Assembly (NCBI RefSeq): GCF_050947875.1
Contig: NC_134569.1
Location: 37,680,277 to 37,744,276, forward strand
Direction of reading: 5' to 3'
DNA from: Dermacentor variabilis
Lineage: Eukaryota > Arthropoda > Arachnida > Ixodida > Ixodidae
Length of the DNA stretch: 64,000 bases
This document shows, one piece after another, positions 1 through 13,640 of the stretch (its first letter is position 1; each line of letters opens with the position of its first letter). The notes below the pieces were generated by a model. That model saw nothing but the letters and a program-made list of their open reading frames with translations. It was not told the DNA's origin and searched no databases. Position numbers and translations under genes: made by a program.

Positions 1-91
1 TGAATCGTCTATATGTACAGCCAGAACCACTCTAAACGCATGACATCTAGTCGCAATAAACATATTATCGCAGATTAGAGGAAAACAAATT

Positions 92-305
92 AAGTTGGGG
101 GGTTCAACATCTTGAAGCTGCGCAGTGGCCACGCCGTAGCGGAGGACTCCGGATTAATCTTGATTACCAGTGGTTCTATAACGTGTACCCAAACCAGGGT
201 GCACGAACCTTTTCGCAATACGCAATCCACTGGGATGAAACTCGCGGCCGACCTCGTGTGTTACCACAACAAAGCGCCGCCGCCACCGAGCCACTACGGC
301 GTGTA
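92..305 (-). mobile_element. Ruka-type SINE, diverged copy
   Basis: Minus-strand copy running from the 3' part (ACGCCGTAGCGGAGGACTCCGG) to the tRNA-like head (GAGCCACTACGGCG). It is strongly diverged, consistent with an old insertion 5' of the first visible receptor exon. Confidence 0.75.
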
Positions 306-395
306 TATTGCCATAGACAAGTATAGTCGTCAGACGTGACTTGTGCAGCAGTGATACCGTCCCTGGTCTTCTTTTCGTTGTCTCTGTTACTGCAG

Positions 396-783
396 GCGCG
401 AAATGCAGCGGACGGACTCGATGGCCACGCGGCTGCGAACGCCACGGAGCCGGCAAACGCGACCTGGTGCGTGGGCCACGAGCCCTCCTTCTCCGTGAAC
501 AGCTCGTCGAACGCCGTGATCGTCGCTCCGGACGAGCCCCAACGCGAGGGCCAGTGGACGTGCGTGTGCGCCATCAACGCTCTCCTGGCGCATCACATGA
601 AGGAGATCGCGTGCTCGAGGGAAGGCGCCGTCCGGCTGCCGCCACTCTGCCGCAGCGCCGGCGGCGGCACCGGCAGCATCCACATCGGAGGCCTCACGGC
701 GGAGACCAATTACACGGTCTGCGTGCGCTACCTCTGCGCGGGAGAGAACGCCAGCGCTGTCGCCTGCCAGCCTATTACAACCG
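396..783 (+). CDS. FN3-repeat receptor, exon A (first exon in window)
   Basis: First visible exon of a type I membrane protein (698 residues in the window; this exon gives residues 1-129). The 3' splice site is a long pyrimidine tract ending in CAG at 393-395. The donor at 784 leaves phase 1, as do the next four exons. Several N-glycosylation sequons (NAT, NSS, NYT, NAS) and eight cysteines mark it as extracellular. The C-terminal half reads as an FN3-like fold ending in the strand F pattern NYTVCVRYLC. The N-terminal half is not recognisable. The exon starts in phase 0, so at least one upstream exon, with the start codon, lies left of the window or in unrecognised sequence. The reading frame also runs upstream through the pyrimidine tract and gives a hydrophobic stretch without an ATG; this is more likely the splice site than a signal peptide. 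Confidence 0.75.
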
Positions 784-1175
784 GTAAAAATGAATGAATG
801 AATGAATGAATGAATGAATGAATGATGGACTGACGGACTAATTCAGTGAATGAGTAACTGACTGACCGACTGACTTATTAAATGAATGAATGATTTACCT
901 AATGACTGACTGACTGAAGGAATCGCTAAATGAATGAATGAATGAATGAATGAATGAATGAATGAATGAATGAATGAATGAATGAATGAATGAATGAATG
1001 AATGAATTGGAAAATATATTGAGTGGAATGGCTAAATTGCACTAACTTGATAACAGTCGGATAATCCGATGAAATCGGCAAAAAGTAAAAAGGCACGCGG
1101 CAATATGGATGCTATAGTTTCGTACAAGCGCTACTTTGCCGTAATACCCAGAACCCATACCGAAGAGCGAGCCAG
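784..1175 (+). repeat. Receptor intron: compound tetranucleotide microsatellite
   Basis: The whole intron between receptor exons A and B is dominated by (AATG)n: tracts at 790-825 and 928-1006, joined by decayed GACT/AATG units. It starts six bases after the donor site. Length variation here would change this short intron's size substantially. Confidence 0.9.
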
Positions 1176-1463
1176 CGCCGCCACCACCGTTTGGAGTGAT
1201 CGTCAAGGCCAGCGCCTCCAGCACCGCCGCCAACGTGACGTGGAGCACGGACGAAGCGGCTCACGGGTTCAGCGTGACGCTCTGGAAGCTGGTCACGCAC
1301 CGCACGCTCGAGCACGTGCCCGTCGAGTCGGTCAGGACCAACGAGACGCAGTGTGAATTCCACTCGCTCGAGCCGTACACCATCTACAGGGCCGAAGTGA
1401 GCACTGTGGCACCCAACGTAGGAATCATCGCTAACGCCACCGTCTTCAGGACGCAGCCTGGAG
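1176..1463 (+). CDS. FN3-repeat receptor, exon B (FN3 domain)
   Basis: One phase 1-phase 1 exon equals one FN3 domain (residues 130-225), the classic shuffling unit of extracellular modules. It opens with APPPPFGV, carries the core tryptophan in NVTWSTDE, and has the strand F tyrosine region YTIYRAEVSTVAPN. Sequons occur at NVT, NET and NAT. The acceptor AG at 1174-1175 has a weak pyrimidine tract but is the one that restores the frame from exon A. The donor GAG|GTGAGC is strong. Confidence 0.85.
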
Positions 1464-1504
1464 GTGAGCCTTTGCGGGAGCAGCGAATCTCACCCTTAGT
1501 AACT

Positions 1505-2300
1505 GCCGTATTTTCCGGATTATAATCCGCACGCAGTGTATAGTTCACAGGGGCCAATTTGAGTCTAAATTAAGTTTCTTATTAGATAGCCCGCACCCGG
1601 CTGTATAGTCCGCAGGGACGAACCAGTATGCCACAGAGAAACAACGATTTTATTGTCAACCACAGAAAGTCTGGGTAGTAGTCAATTGGCATGCAGCAGT
1701 AATAGTAAATGTAGTCAATCCTGAAATCCATCAAAATCATTCTCGTCGAGGCTGTCAAACCAAAGTCAAGCATGTCGGATTCGACGAACGAGCCTCGTCA
1801 ATGTCTTCGTCGCCTTCATAATCTGACATCTATGTGAAAGCAGCTTTTAGTCCGGCTTTCGTGAAAACGTTGGCAATAACTTGAGAAGGGACGGCGTGCC
1901 ATAAATCGGCGACCCGCTTGCACACTTGGCATGCGGTCCTTCTTGCATGCAGGCCTCCAAGTACTCTCTAACAATGCTCTCGATCGAGGCGCGGTTTACC
2001 GAGATACCCAGACACTCAGGCTTATATACATTGACACATGCATTTGATACCTTTCACAATTATATACGTCTGGGCAATTGAGCAGCTTCGAACTGCTAAA
2101 CGACTGGCTTCGATTATCTGGGGCACCATGGCAATGACAGTAATGAAACGAGGAAAGTGCACGTTACCAAATGCACGCACAGCAGCAATTCCCATTGCCG
2201 CATTCAAAACTGAACAGGGCTCAGGCAGTAGCATTGCGCTTATTGTAAATAGGTACGTATCGCACGCCGTACCACATCAACAGAATATACCCAAAGAGGG
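1505..2300 (-). mobile_element. pogo/Tigger-like DNA transposon remnant
   Basis: The left end ACTGCCGTATTTTCCGGATT is a type seen at ends of tick DNA elements (from memory). The minus strand of about 1780-1990 reads in broken frames like the C-terminal part of a pogo-type transposase (EYLEACMQEG region, VPSQV followed by an acidic tail). The stretch 2085-2200 recurs diverged at 51090-51180. All frames are interrupted. Confidence 0.4.
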
Positions 2301-2457
2301 AGATTAAGATCGACTGCAACGATTGTAATGGCATCATTGGAATCAGACATATGATGGCGGGGTGCCCCGCGACTCTCCCCAACCTCGTTGAAGAATGGAC
2401 ACAGTGGGGAAAAGGCGATTCAAACCCCTTTGTTTCAAGGCCAACTAAGCGCCGTCC

Positions 2458-2458
<1 letters not shown>

Positions 2459-2551
<93 letters not shown>

Positions 2552-2560
2552 GTATATATG

Positions 2561-2591
<31 letters not shown>

Positions 2592-2602
2592 GTGTATATA
2601 TG

Positions 2603-2633
<31 letters not shown>

Positions 2634-2644
2634 GTATATATATG

Positions 2645-2729
<85 letters not shown>

Positions 2730-2740
2730 GTATATATATG

Positions 2741-2773
<33 letters not shown>

Positions 2774-2780
2774 GTATATA
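2459..2780. repeat. (TA)n / TATATG microsatellite
   Basis: About 320 bp: a pure TA tract followed by TATATATG-type variants. It produces long meaningless Tyr/Ile reading frames on both strands. Confidence 0.97.
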
Positions 2781-3550
2781 GAAAGAACCAATTTCTTTGC
2801 CCAACGAGCGCTCACTGCGATATGAACTGACTGAGACTGCATTGATTACCCAGGAAGAGGCTTGTAGCTCAGAAAACACGGTACGTTCATGATAACCGCA
2901 AGTACTAGCTTTTTTGGAACAGTACAAAGAACGCCCTGCTACTATGAGAATGAATAGGCGATTCGGTCCGTTGTGTGAATGATTAGAACACGGAACAGCG
3001 TTATCCGTGAGTTAATTCTGTCGGGCGGTCTGCCCGTATGTGCAGTTAAGAGGAAGCCTTAGCTCGGGGTCTGCTATGCATACACGGAAACGGAGAAATC
3101 GTTTTCTCTTGACAGCTACTGCACCGAACTTGATAAGGTTCGTTGCACTTAAAGGAGAGAATTAAGATCCCGTGACTGTAGGAAGCGAATTTTTACTTAG
3201 GCCATCGATATTCTTTTTAGATAAAAATTGTTGCATATATTATGATTGAAAATAACTCAAGGTAAAGTTAACAACTCGAACTCAGCAATAAAAGAAATTG
3301 ATATCATAATGTTGTAAAATGCACCTAATAATACATCTAAAGCAGACAAATTTGATGTAATATACACCTATATTAAACGTACCACTAATATGCTAGTAGG
3401 ACTTTTGCAAACCTCGTAAACATTAAAAAAATTTCACGTAAGCTGTAAATTAATATATCAAGCTTTCACCCGCTTTATACGTTCTAATAGAAGCAGTTTA
3501 CAGAACTTCTATTTCCTATTGTTGGTGCCTAGTTACGAATTTGTAAACTT

Positions 3551-3786
3551 AGATTAGATTATGGGGTTTTACGTGCCAAAACCACTTTCTGATTATGAGG
3601 CACGCCGTAGTAGAGGACTCCGGAAATTTCGACCACCTGGGGTTCTTTAACGTGCACATAAATCTAAGTGCACGGGTGTTTTCGCATTTCGCCCCCATCG
3701 AAATGCGGCCACTGTGGCCGGGATTCGATCCCGCGACCTCGTGCTCAGCAGCCTAACACCATAGCCACTGAGCAACCGCGGCGGGT
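3551..3786 (-). mobile_element. Ruka-type SINE, full length with TSD
   Basis: Full-length minus-strand copy: tRNA-like head with B-box GGGATCGAATCCC (as reverse complement near 3720-3733), body, and GGGGTTTTACGTGCCAAAACC end. A 13-bp perfect target-site duplication AATTTGTAAACTT flanks it at 3538-3550 and 3787-3799. This is direct evidence for L1-type, target-primed insertion. Confidence 0.93.
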
Positions 3787-4038
3787 AATTTGTAAACTTC
3801 CTGCTTCAATTATGTTAACTTACTAGTATTCGAAATTTCTCGCTAAAAATTTAAGCCATAAATAACAATTCTGCTTGCTAGAGACACTAGAATTTAACTT
3901 TCCCTCTCAAATGTAACAAAGTTAATTTAAATCGGTCAAGCGGTTGTCTCATAAAAAAACATTTCTGCGTGACGAAAGTTTCAACAAAACTTATACTGGC
4001 CGAGATTTTTCGATGCGCGCGCGTATACGTTGATTTTT

Positions 4039-4250
4039 TTCACCGCTGCTAAGCCAGAGGGCGCGGGATCGAATCCCGGCCGTGTTGCCCGCGTTTGGGC
4101 GCGGGCGAAATGCAAGAACGCCGGTGTACCGTGCATTGGGTGGACGCTGAAAAACCCCAGGTGGTCAAAATTGAGCTGGCATCCCCCACTTCGGAGTGTC
4201 TCATAATCACATCGTGGTTTTGGCACGCAAAACCCCATAATCTAATTCAA
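4039..4250 (+). mobile_element. Ruka-type SINE, diverged
   Basis: Plus-strand copy with intact B-box GATCGAATCCCGGC but an eroded A-box half; the 3' end TGGCACGCAAAACCCCATAA is clear. No duplication is recognisable. Confidence 0.85.
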
Positions 4251-4559
4251 CTTATTACAGATGAATAAATGGCACAAAAGCGCCGACCAATTAGGTTTTA
4301 AAGTTAGGCGTTTTTTTGGCGACTACACCAGAACCGTATTGAGAGTGTGCAGGGTTCATTACGAAAAAGACTCCCTCAAAGGGGCCGGAACAATTTTTTT
4401 TAGTAATAGCTTCTTGGCTATTGCAGCTAGTTTCCGTGGTTGTTGGTTGGTAATTGCGTTTACAACCCAAACCAGCTGATTGGCCAAGAAATTTATTCGG
4501 ACAGTTAAGCTACGTCTTTTACTAATTGAACTTCTGGGATTCCAACTTGCTACGTGTTG

Positions 4560-5400
4560 AACAATGCTAACGTTGAACTTTCCTCGAGCTATCAGTACCT
4601 AGGGCTCCATTTCTGCAGTGACCTGACGTGAAAAAGGCACTTGGACAGCATCCTTGCGTCTGGTAAACGCTGTCCTGGCCTCAACGTAATCTGGAACACG
4701 CTTCGATGCACACGAGGAAACTAGCTTATACTACATTATTTCGCTCAAACGTTGAGTACACGTCGACTTTGTGAGAACCAAACTAATTAAGAGTACATTA
4801 ATCATGACATCGAAGCCCTGCAAAATCGCGCTGCTAGATTTATATTTTCAGATTATTGACGTAGCACTAGTGTCACTATGCTTCCTCGTCGTGATCATCG
4901 ATCCTTTCAAAATAAAACGTGTAATTAGCCGCACGTCACGATACGTTAAATTTTTCCTACCACCCACTAAAGCTCAGTGGAATAACCAGGCTTCTCATAT
5001 TGCGATTGAGCGTGACTCTAATGAACTTCAAAAACTTCTTTGCGCGTATCTCGATCATGTCCTGACTGCTAGTAATCTGCATTTGGCTTTTGTGTTTTTC
5101 TACTGTTTTTTTTTACTGACTTGTCATTAACGGTGTAATGTTTTGTAGTGTAAAAATCCTGTTTTTTCAATGTGTAATCGCAGTGCCCTTTTTTAACATA
5201 TGCCCCATGCTTATATGGCATTTGGGCGTGTGTATGCTGTTTATGCCATGTTTTATCGCAGAGTGTTCAGTGTTTCGTTGTAGTGTTTTCATTTTCCATG
5301 GTAAATCTTTATTTGAATATGAAGTCTACTGTCTGCCCCCTCCCCCCTCAATGTTTATGTAATACTGTCCGATACAATGGAATTTTAAAAAATGAACAAA
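4560..5400 (+). mobile_element. LINE (non-LTR) reverse-transcriptase fragment with 3' end
   Basis: Broken plus-strand frames give YQYLGLHF, then HDIEALQNRAARFIFSDY about 200 bp later. These are the post-catalytic conserved blocks (YLGv and iQnRAaRfI) of CR1/Jockey-like LINE reverse transcriptases. It continues through a C/T-rich 3' UTR-like stretch (CCCCCTCCCCCCTCAATG near 5337-5353). Stops and frameshifts throughout; inactive. Confidence 0.7.
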
Positions 5401-5711
5401 ATATGGTGAGTGAGCGGTTTGGCGTGAGTGAGTGCGTTTCTCACCGAGTAGACGATGGAGAGGTCACGATGTCGGCGAATCACGTGGCCATCTGGACTGA
5501 CCCTAAAGATTTTCGTTTTTAGCCTGTCCGCATCTTTGTGCGACTTCTTCGCGATCCTTCCCGACCAGGTGGAACGTAGTGGGCATCTCGAGTTCTGGTA
5601 ACGCATGCTCCGTATGCGTCAGTGCTTTGCGAATTTCAATGACCACCGAGTCTCCGAACACTCGCGCGATCGAGCCTGTGAATGCAATTGCCGCGCGCTG
5701 TGCTGTTTCAG

Positions 5712-6008
5712 CGCCCACTGCTCCGCGGTACCTGCAGCTGACGGGCGTATCCAGCACGGCGATAAGTCTGCACTGGTCCGCGCCGCAGGAATTGCGCGGC
5801 CCCCTGTTCGGCTACACGGTCTTCTACGGACCGGCACGCGAGCATCAGAAGCGCAGCTCCCTCGAGACGCAGAACACTTCGGTGACGGTGACGCACCTAA
5901 CTCCGGACACTTTCTTCGAAGTCTACGTCAAGGCGTTTAACAAACTGCACGACGGCACAGAGGTGGCCAGCGTCCCTGCTCGCATCGAAGTCAAGACGAG
6001 CATCGGCG
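5712..6008 (+). CDS. FN3-repeat receptor, exon C (FN3 domain)
   Basis: Phase 1-phase 1 exon encoding one complete FN3 domain (residues 227-324). It begins APTAPRYLQL, has the core tryptophan in ISLHWSAP, the GYTVFYGP strand C, and the TFFEVYVKAFN strand F. The acceptor is a good TGTTTCAG at 5711 and the donor is GTCAGT at 6009. It follows a 4.2-kb intron filled with mobile-element remnants. Confidence 0.9.
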
Positions 6009-7236
6009 GTCAGTGTGTTCGCTTAAGGAAGCTAGTGGAGCCGTATTGAGTGAAACAATCTTTTTTTTTTTCTTTCTTTCTGCCTGTTCTCGTTGGCTCG
6101 CTCGAGGTCGCCTCACCTCGGTCGCTGGAACCTGCCATTCGGTCAATAAGGAGTGAATATAATCGAAGGAACATAATTTATACCGGATAAGGCAAAAAGG
6201 TCATTGACTTATTTGATCTGCATTGGAGAGAGAGAGAGAGAGAGAGAAATAATAAGAGAGGTCTTTACGATAGCAAAGTTGGAGAACGTGTTTCTTTCGT
6301 GCTGCTCCACGGCTTGCACGACATGTTTTCTAGAGTGAGGAATGACAGATATTTACAGCTAGATGATTAAGGGCTTGCATCACCTATACTAAATTTAGGA
6401 CGGTGTTGAGAAATGTGCATGATATCGCAATCGTGGCTCAGGGAAGGCGGAAAACAAAAGTTCCAAGCGAAACTTAACAAACGACGTGGAAGGATAGGAT
6501 AGGAATAAACCTTACTTGTCCAACGGTTATTGATGTGGAAGCGGCATGTCTACTTTTGACATAACGTGCACCTGGTGATAGTGAACATCGAGTGGCCGCT
6601 TTGACAATTCATGCTCAATGTATACGTGTTTTTAAAAAAAGCTAACATGCCGCACTCTTCTTTGTGGCTTCGGGTTCCTAGCCTCATTTGGATAATCGGC
6701 GTGCTATGCTCTCTACATAAATAGTCACATAGCTTCTTCGTTTTGTCTTAACATATATGTGCCGAATTTTACAGCAGTAAGTGGATGCTGTTTTTTTTAT
6801 TTATTCTATGTATGGTGGATTCTTCTGGCTCTGGATGTGGCCGTTTGTAGCATGCGCCCCCTTTCATGATAACGCTTATCTGCTTTCTCCTGTCATTTAC
6901 TCAAAGCTCATACTTCCCTCTGCTCATACTCACTGATGTCGAATCAAATGTTTGTTTTTGTTTTTGTACGTGCACCTGGTGCTTCTTACGACTCTATATA
7001 TATTTAAAACAGACACACGAGTCGATATAAATGTTCTTTTTTTATGATTCATGTAGATAATTTTAGAGATAACAAAAGGCAGGCGGCGTAGCGTGCTAAA
7101 TTAGTATACGTTCAGCGACAGCGCGCATACGCGGCATCCAAACGCCGATTGCGTTCTTTTCCACGCAGAGACAATATCGTCCGCTAACTCGAGTCCGCTG
7201 CTTCTAAAACTCCCCTGTGTATCTCGGCGCGCGCAG
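6009..7236 (+). other. Receptor intron C-D
   Basis: 1.2-kb intron with a poly-T run after the donor, a short (GA)n at 6229-6247, and otherwise unremarkable AT-rich sequence. I see no gene or recognisable element. Confidence 0.5.
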
Positions 7237-7593
7237 CCCCTTCCAAAGTCCAGAACTTGCGTGTGGTTAGCCGCTCCAAGAACACCGTGGTGGTGAGCTG
7301 GAGCGCGCCGCTCAAGTCCAACGGACCCCTTGACGGCTACGTCGTGCACTGGTGCAACCAGAGCAGCAGCGGAGGCCACGACGACGCGAGCTACGCCGCA
7401 TGGATGGCGAAGCTGACCAACAACTCCGAGTGCCACACGATCAAGTCTGCAAGGGAGACGCGTGCCACCGTCGGCCCGCTCATCCCGGAGTCGACGTACG
7501 TGGTCGCCGTGAGCGCCTACAACCTACAGGCCGACCGCCACCATTGGGTCGAGAGCAGTCCCGAGACCGTCACCGTCGAGACCCTGCCGGAAG
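7237..7593 (+). CDS. FN3-repeat receptor, exon D (FN3 domain with WC pair)
   Basis: FN3 domain of about 118 residues (326-443), longer than usual because of an insert after strand C. It opens with PSKVQNLRVVS, then VVVSWSAPLKSNGPLDGYVVHWC, and ends with STYVVAVSAYN. The HWC tryptophan-cysteine pair followed by a second cysteine (SECHTI) recalls the strand C cysteines of gp130/LIFR-type and Domeless cytokine-receptor FN3 domains; this comparison is from memory. Both flanking introns are phase 1. Confidence 0.9.
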
Positions 7594-7776
7594 GTGCGCG
7601 AACGAATGCGTTTTTGCTGCTTAGTGTTTAGCGCTTGCATCCAGTCTGCATTCAGTGTGTTGCGTTACTCACTGTCATAGACGTGGCAAGGCAGCCTCAG
7701 CATAACGTAGCCGACACGTATACGCGTCCACGTTGGATCACGTTGGCGCGCCAGCATGAGTACCCTTGTCTTCGCA

Positions 7777-8013
7777 CCCGCCGTGGTGGCGCGTAGAGGC
7801 TTTGGCGGTGCACTTCTAATGCCGAGGGCGCGGGATCGAATCCCGGCCGCGAATTTCGATGGTGGTAAAACGCAAAAAACGCACATGGGGGGGGGGGGGG
7901 GGGTACCGTGCATAGGGTGCATGTTAAAGAGCCCCTGGTGGTCAAAATTCAGAGACCCAATACGGCGTGCCTCATAATCATATCGTGGTTTTGGCACGCA
8001 AAACCCCGGAGTT
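7777..8013 (+). mobile_element. Ruka-type SINE with internal poly-G
   Basis: Plus-strand copy starting CCGCCGTGGTGGCGC, B-box GATCGAATCCCGGCC, and 3' end TTTTGGCACGCAAAACCCC. A run of about 16 G (near 7887-7902) interrupts the middle of the body. Confidence 0.88.
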
Positions 8014-8856
8014 TTTTTTTTTTAGCCTTGTATTCGCAAAAACCGGTTGCGCTATGACCGCGTGCAGAGCGCGGTGCAGATCCGCCGGATAAGGGAGTGT
8101 CGACTTTGTAGACGGATAATGTACCGCTTAATTACCAAACAAGCGTCCTGTCATTTGTAATTATGAAGCTGACATATACTGTTTGGTAGCGCTTGCGCTA
8201 TGTGATCGTGAGTATACGCGTCAAAGTATTCTGTCGAGCTGATGGAGTAGAGGCGCGGCAACTGCTGCACCTGGCGCGTTATTCTTCAACAAGTACAATT
8301 GCCAAGAACTCGTGTCGTTAGACCCGTGTTCGCGTCATCAGATTTACGAAATAATGAATTCCGCGTGTTTTCTTGTTCAGCTGTTTCCTGAGCTGCGCGC
8401 ATGCATTTATTCGCACACTTATGCTTGACTTGACCTACAGTATACTTGTGCGCCTTATGTGCTAATCTATATTCCGTGACTAATTAAGGAAGTTGCAACG
8501 TTTTTTAACTGTCCTTCAGTACACCATGCATATGTGGTTTGGAGGCCCTGTTTACGCTGAGCACCTCCTGGTGCCACTTTCATAACTACACCGTATGTCA
8601 ACGAAACTTACACAAGACACCTAGCTATAGGGATGTACATGTAGGACGTAATTAGCTGACAACTAAACCGCGATCCAACAATGTTTGAACGGTAAGCGTA
8701 CAGTGAAGAATGTTATGGTGCTGTCTTTTGCTGTGAAAGTTTTTCGTTGTAGCGCGTAAAAGCATTGCTCCTTACAATTAACTTCCTCTCTGACTACCGG
8801 TAGGCAGTTGTGCAGACTTTTGGACATATGCGAGACTATAAGTACTTGCGCACATT

Positions 8857-8911
8857 ACTGATGGCGAGCGAGGTCAGTGCCATATACACTGGCCTCGCCA
8901 CAGTCGCCAGT
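8857..8911 (+). repeat. 55-nt hairpin in receptor intron
   Basis: ACTGATGGCGAGCGAGGTCAGTG pairs with CACTGGCCTCGCCACAGTCGCCAGT around a CCATATA loop, with a few mismatches. Size is like a small pre-miRNA stem, but there is no evidence of processing. Confidence 0.45.
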
Positions 8912-9644
8912 GATGCGCTGTCTCTGCTCTAACACTCTTGCAACCCCGCAGGTGTTTGTAGCATGTAAATGTTCTTCTTTTCTTCAACATAATTACGTCG
9001 AGAAGTGTTAAGTGCGTAAATATATTAAAAATTCATTCAGAGGTTGCAAAAAGCGACGCTATAGCGGTCCTGAGGCAGCTCGATCATTCCAGCAGCATCA
9101 AACTGCACATAACATTTCACGGCGCCACGCGACCAATTAGACGCCATTGACCTTTTTTCTGACTGTTTTCAATACAACACTGCTGGATTACATCCTCACT
9201 TGTAACGTATAGCGTTAAACAGTAAAGAATCTCGACTCAGCCGAGGTCTCTTGCTCTGCACACAAATAAGCCCCGCACCCTCACAGACCATTCAATGATT
9301 CTACAACTATGAAAGAGTGCGCGTTGGTTGTTTTACCTCGCCCTGTTTTAATAAACGCACCATATGCTGTGATATTCCAGCCAGCCGTACAAATGATCTG
9401 GAGGGCCGCCGCCCGCGCCGAATTTCGGCCTCACCCAAGGACACCAATGGACGCAGGCTGCAAGCAAGCTAATGATGCCATATGGTTTCAGCTGCACTAA
9501 CTGCTCGCAGCGAAACGTTGTGGGGACGCTCGACTCTCTCGTGTTTCCTGGTGTTATTTTCCCTACATGGCTCTCGCGTATCCTGTAATCTGGCTCCCCG
9601 CGTAGCTCTGTGCCGCCGGTAGTTGATGCATGTAGGAGAGTAAT

Positions 9645-9646
9645 AT

Positions 9647-9693
<47 letters not shown>

Positions 9694-9694
9694 T
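9645..9694. repeat. (ATTT)n microsatellite
   Basis: About 12 units of ATTT. Such a tract on the 5' side of minus-strand sequence is what the (AAAT)n tail of a LINE would look like; the adjoining 9695-10150 is a candidate 3' UTR but has no coding trace. Confidence 0.9.
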
Positions 9695-11067
9695 ACCTGA
9701 CAGGCACGGAAGAGCGATTGGGTGAGGCAGCATATCAATAGAAATACAGTACAGAAATAATAAACAAGTGTAACGGTACAACAGACGCGTTACAAGGCAA
9801 ATATACAAAAGGAACACAAAGTTGATTCAAAAAGTCGCAAAAATGACATTTAACACGAAGATTAAAATACAAAACAAACGTGAACATGGCAAAAAGTGAT
9901 GACCAAGCACACGTGAAACAGTAGTACAAAATAAAACATTTAGAGCAACCGAAATAGTAGTATAACAAAAAAAAAACATTTAGAACGATACTAAAGAGGT
10001 AAATGCAGGCAGATGTGGTGTTTGAATTCTACAGGATGAGCAAAAGAGATTAAGTTGTCAGGAAGGTCATTACAAAACTTCACTGCGTTAGGTAATGCAG
10101 ATGAATTGAATGATTGAGTTTTTTCCATATATGCGGTTAAAGCAGAGATGATTATGTAAGCGCCGTGATGATTGAGGAGGCGATGAGATGAGTTATGGCG
10201 CTATAGTATTCCGATGCTAACGCCACCTGAAGGTGTGCGTACTCGGGGACTCGGGCGCGCAGGAAAGAGCTACGGCCTTTTTTGGCTTTGAGGGTCGGGG
10301 CCGCGCGGACGTGCTGCGCGCCCGTCGGCACGCTTTGTGGAACCGTCCCGCGAGAGGCTTCGGAGAGGGGCACCGGGATGGACGAACATGATCGTTCGAA
10401 CGCGCCACCGTTAGCATGACTACAGGCGGACGATTAGACGTTAGTGTTCGACACGGGGTCGACTTTGGGTCGTCCGACGTTCGCTCGAGATCCTGTCGCG
10501 GTGAGTCGGACTTCCTTGGTTCGTCAGTGCCCATCGGCATGTTGCATTTAGCTGCAATTCGGCTAGCTCGCACTGGTGTATTCGTGCACTGGCGCAATAA
10601 ATCGTAGTTTGTTTGGCGCGAGGGTACGTTTGAAACCGCCGCAACGGTTGTACACGAATACCGAAAGGCCTGGACGCGAGCAGCTGCTCTAGTGGCGACA
10701 TCTTGTGACGCTCGTGTGCCTGAAGGAATGCGTGTATGCAAAGAGAATATAACCGGTCGGCAGCCACCGGCAACTTGTCCTACTGGCAAACATCCATAAG
10801 TACTATGATTAATTATATCCATGTGTAGAAAAAATGCAATACAAAATTTCACTTATGCCATGCACATCTAGACCACATCATAAGGCAATATTTTACAATC
10901 GCTAAGAGTTCCCCAGTTTCGGAAAATGCTGTTCATTATAGTTGATTAATGGAATAAAAAAGTTATTGGAACCTGTTCTTTTAAAATAAATTTCTACATC
11001 TGCCCCCACGTGGGAGCGGCCCGCGGTGCTTCTCTAAGGCGGCGCTTCTCAAAACCTCAGTAAAGGT

Positions 11068-11189
<122 letters not shown>

Positions 11190-11285
11190 TGAACACGTCT
11201 TTCCCAGCCCATGCCGCTTCTTCAAAGCGAGATTTCCTATTGTGCACGTGCATATATTTGCTACACCAGCATCTCGCGAACGCAG

Positions 11286-11567
11286 CGCCGCCCGCGCTCC
11301 GAGCCCTGGACGTGCGCATGGTGAGCGCGGACTCGGTGGAGGCCAACTGGGAGTCCCCGGCGCCCGGCATTGTGGGCTACGTGGTCGCCTGGTGCCAGAA
11401 CCAGCGCTGCTCCGAGAAGACTGTCACGGTCACGCGCCTCATCATCCACAACCTGCACGCTGACAGCGACTACAACGTCAGCGTGGTGCCCTTCCGAATG
11501 GACAGCCAGAACACCAAGGTTCTTGGCCCACTCACCACCAAGCTAGTCACCGTCGCCGACAGCATCG
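11286..11567 (+). CDS. FN3-repeat receptor, exon E (membrane-proximal FN3 domain)
   Basis: Last FN3 domain before the membrane (residues 445-537), phase 1-phase 1. Strand B has VEANWESPAPG, strand C has YVVAWCQNQRC with the same W-C arrangement as exon D, and strand F has SDYNVSVVPF. The donor G|GTACGT at 11568 is consensus. A perfect GT microsatellite of more than 100 bp ends 97 bp upstream of the acceptor, within the same intron. Confidence 0.88.

Positions 11568-13640
<2,073 letters not shown>

Larger units (their letters stand above)
1464..5711 (+). other. Receptor intron B-C: repeat-filled
   Basis: 4.2-kb intron. It holds a pogo-like remnant (1505-2300), a TA/TATATG microsatellite (2459-2780), two Ruka SINEs (3551-3786 minus, 4039-4250 plus) and a LINE fragment with its 3' end (about 4560-5400). 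The stretches 2782-3537 and 3800-4030 are AT-rich and show nothing recognisable. Confidence 0.6.

Noticed and set aside
341..787. Arg-rich 148-codon plus-strand frame overlapping receptor exon A
   Set aside because: It is the wrong frame: the frame-0 reading has sequons, FN3 pattern and a phase 1 donor that matches exon B.
2351..2927. Tyr/Ile-repeat proteins on both strands
   Set aside because: Pure translation of a TA microsatellite. The same applies to the Val/Cys, His/Thr, Asn and Ile repeat frames at 11084, 12000, 49742, 57795, 58049 and 58819.
10217..10852. 211-codon minus-strand reading frame inside a receptor intron
   Set aside because: GC-rich sequence lowers stop frequency here; the peptide is Arg/Ser/Pro-rich without domain or hydrophobic pattern, and no splice or poly(A) signal supports it.
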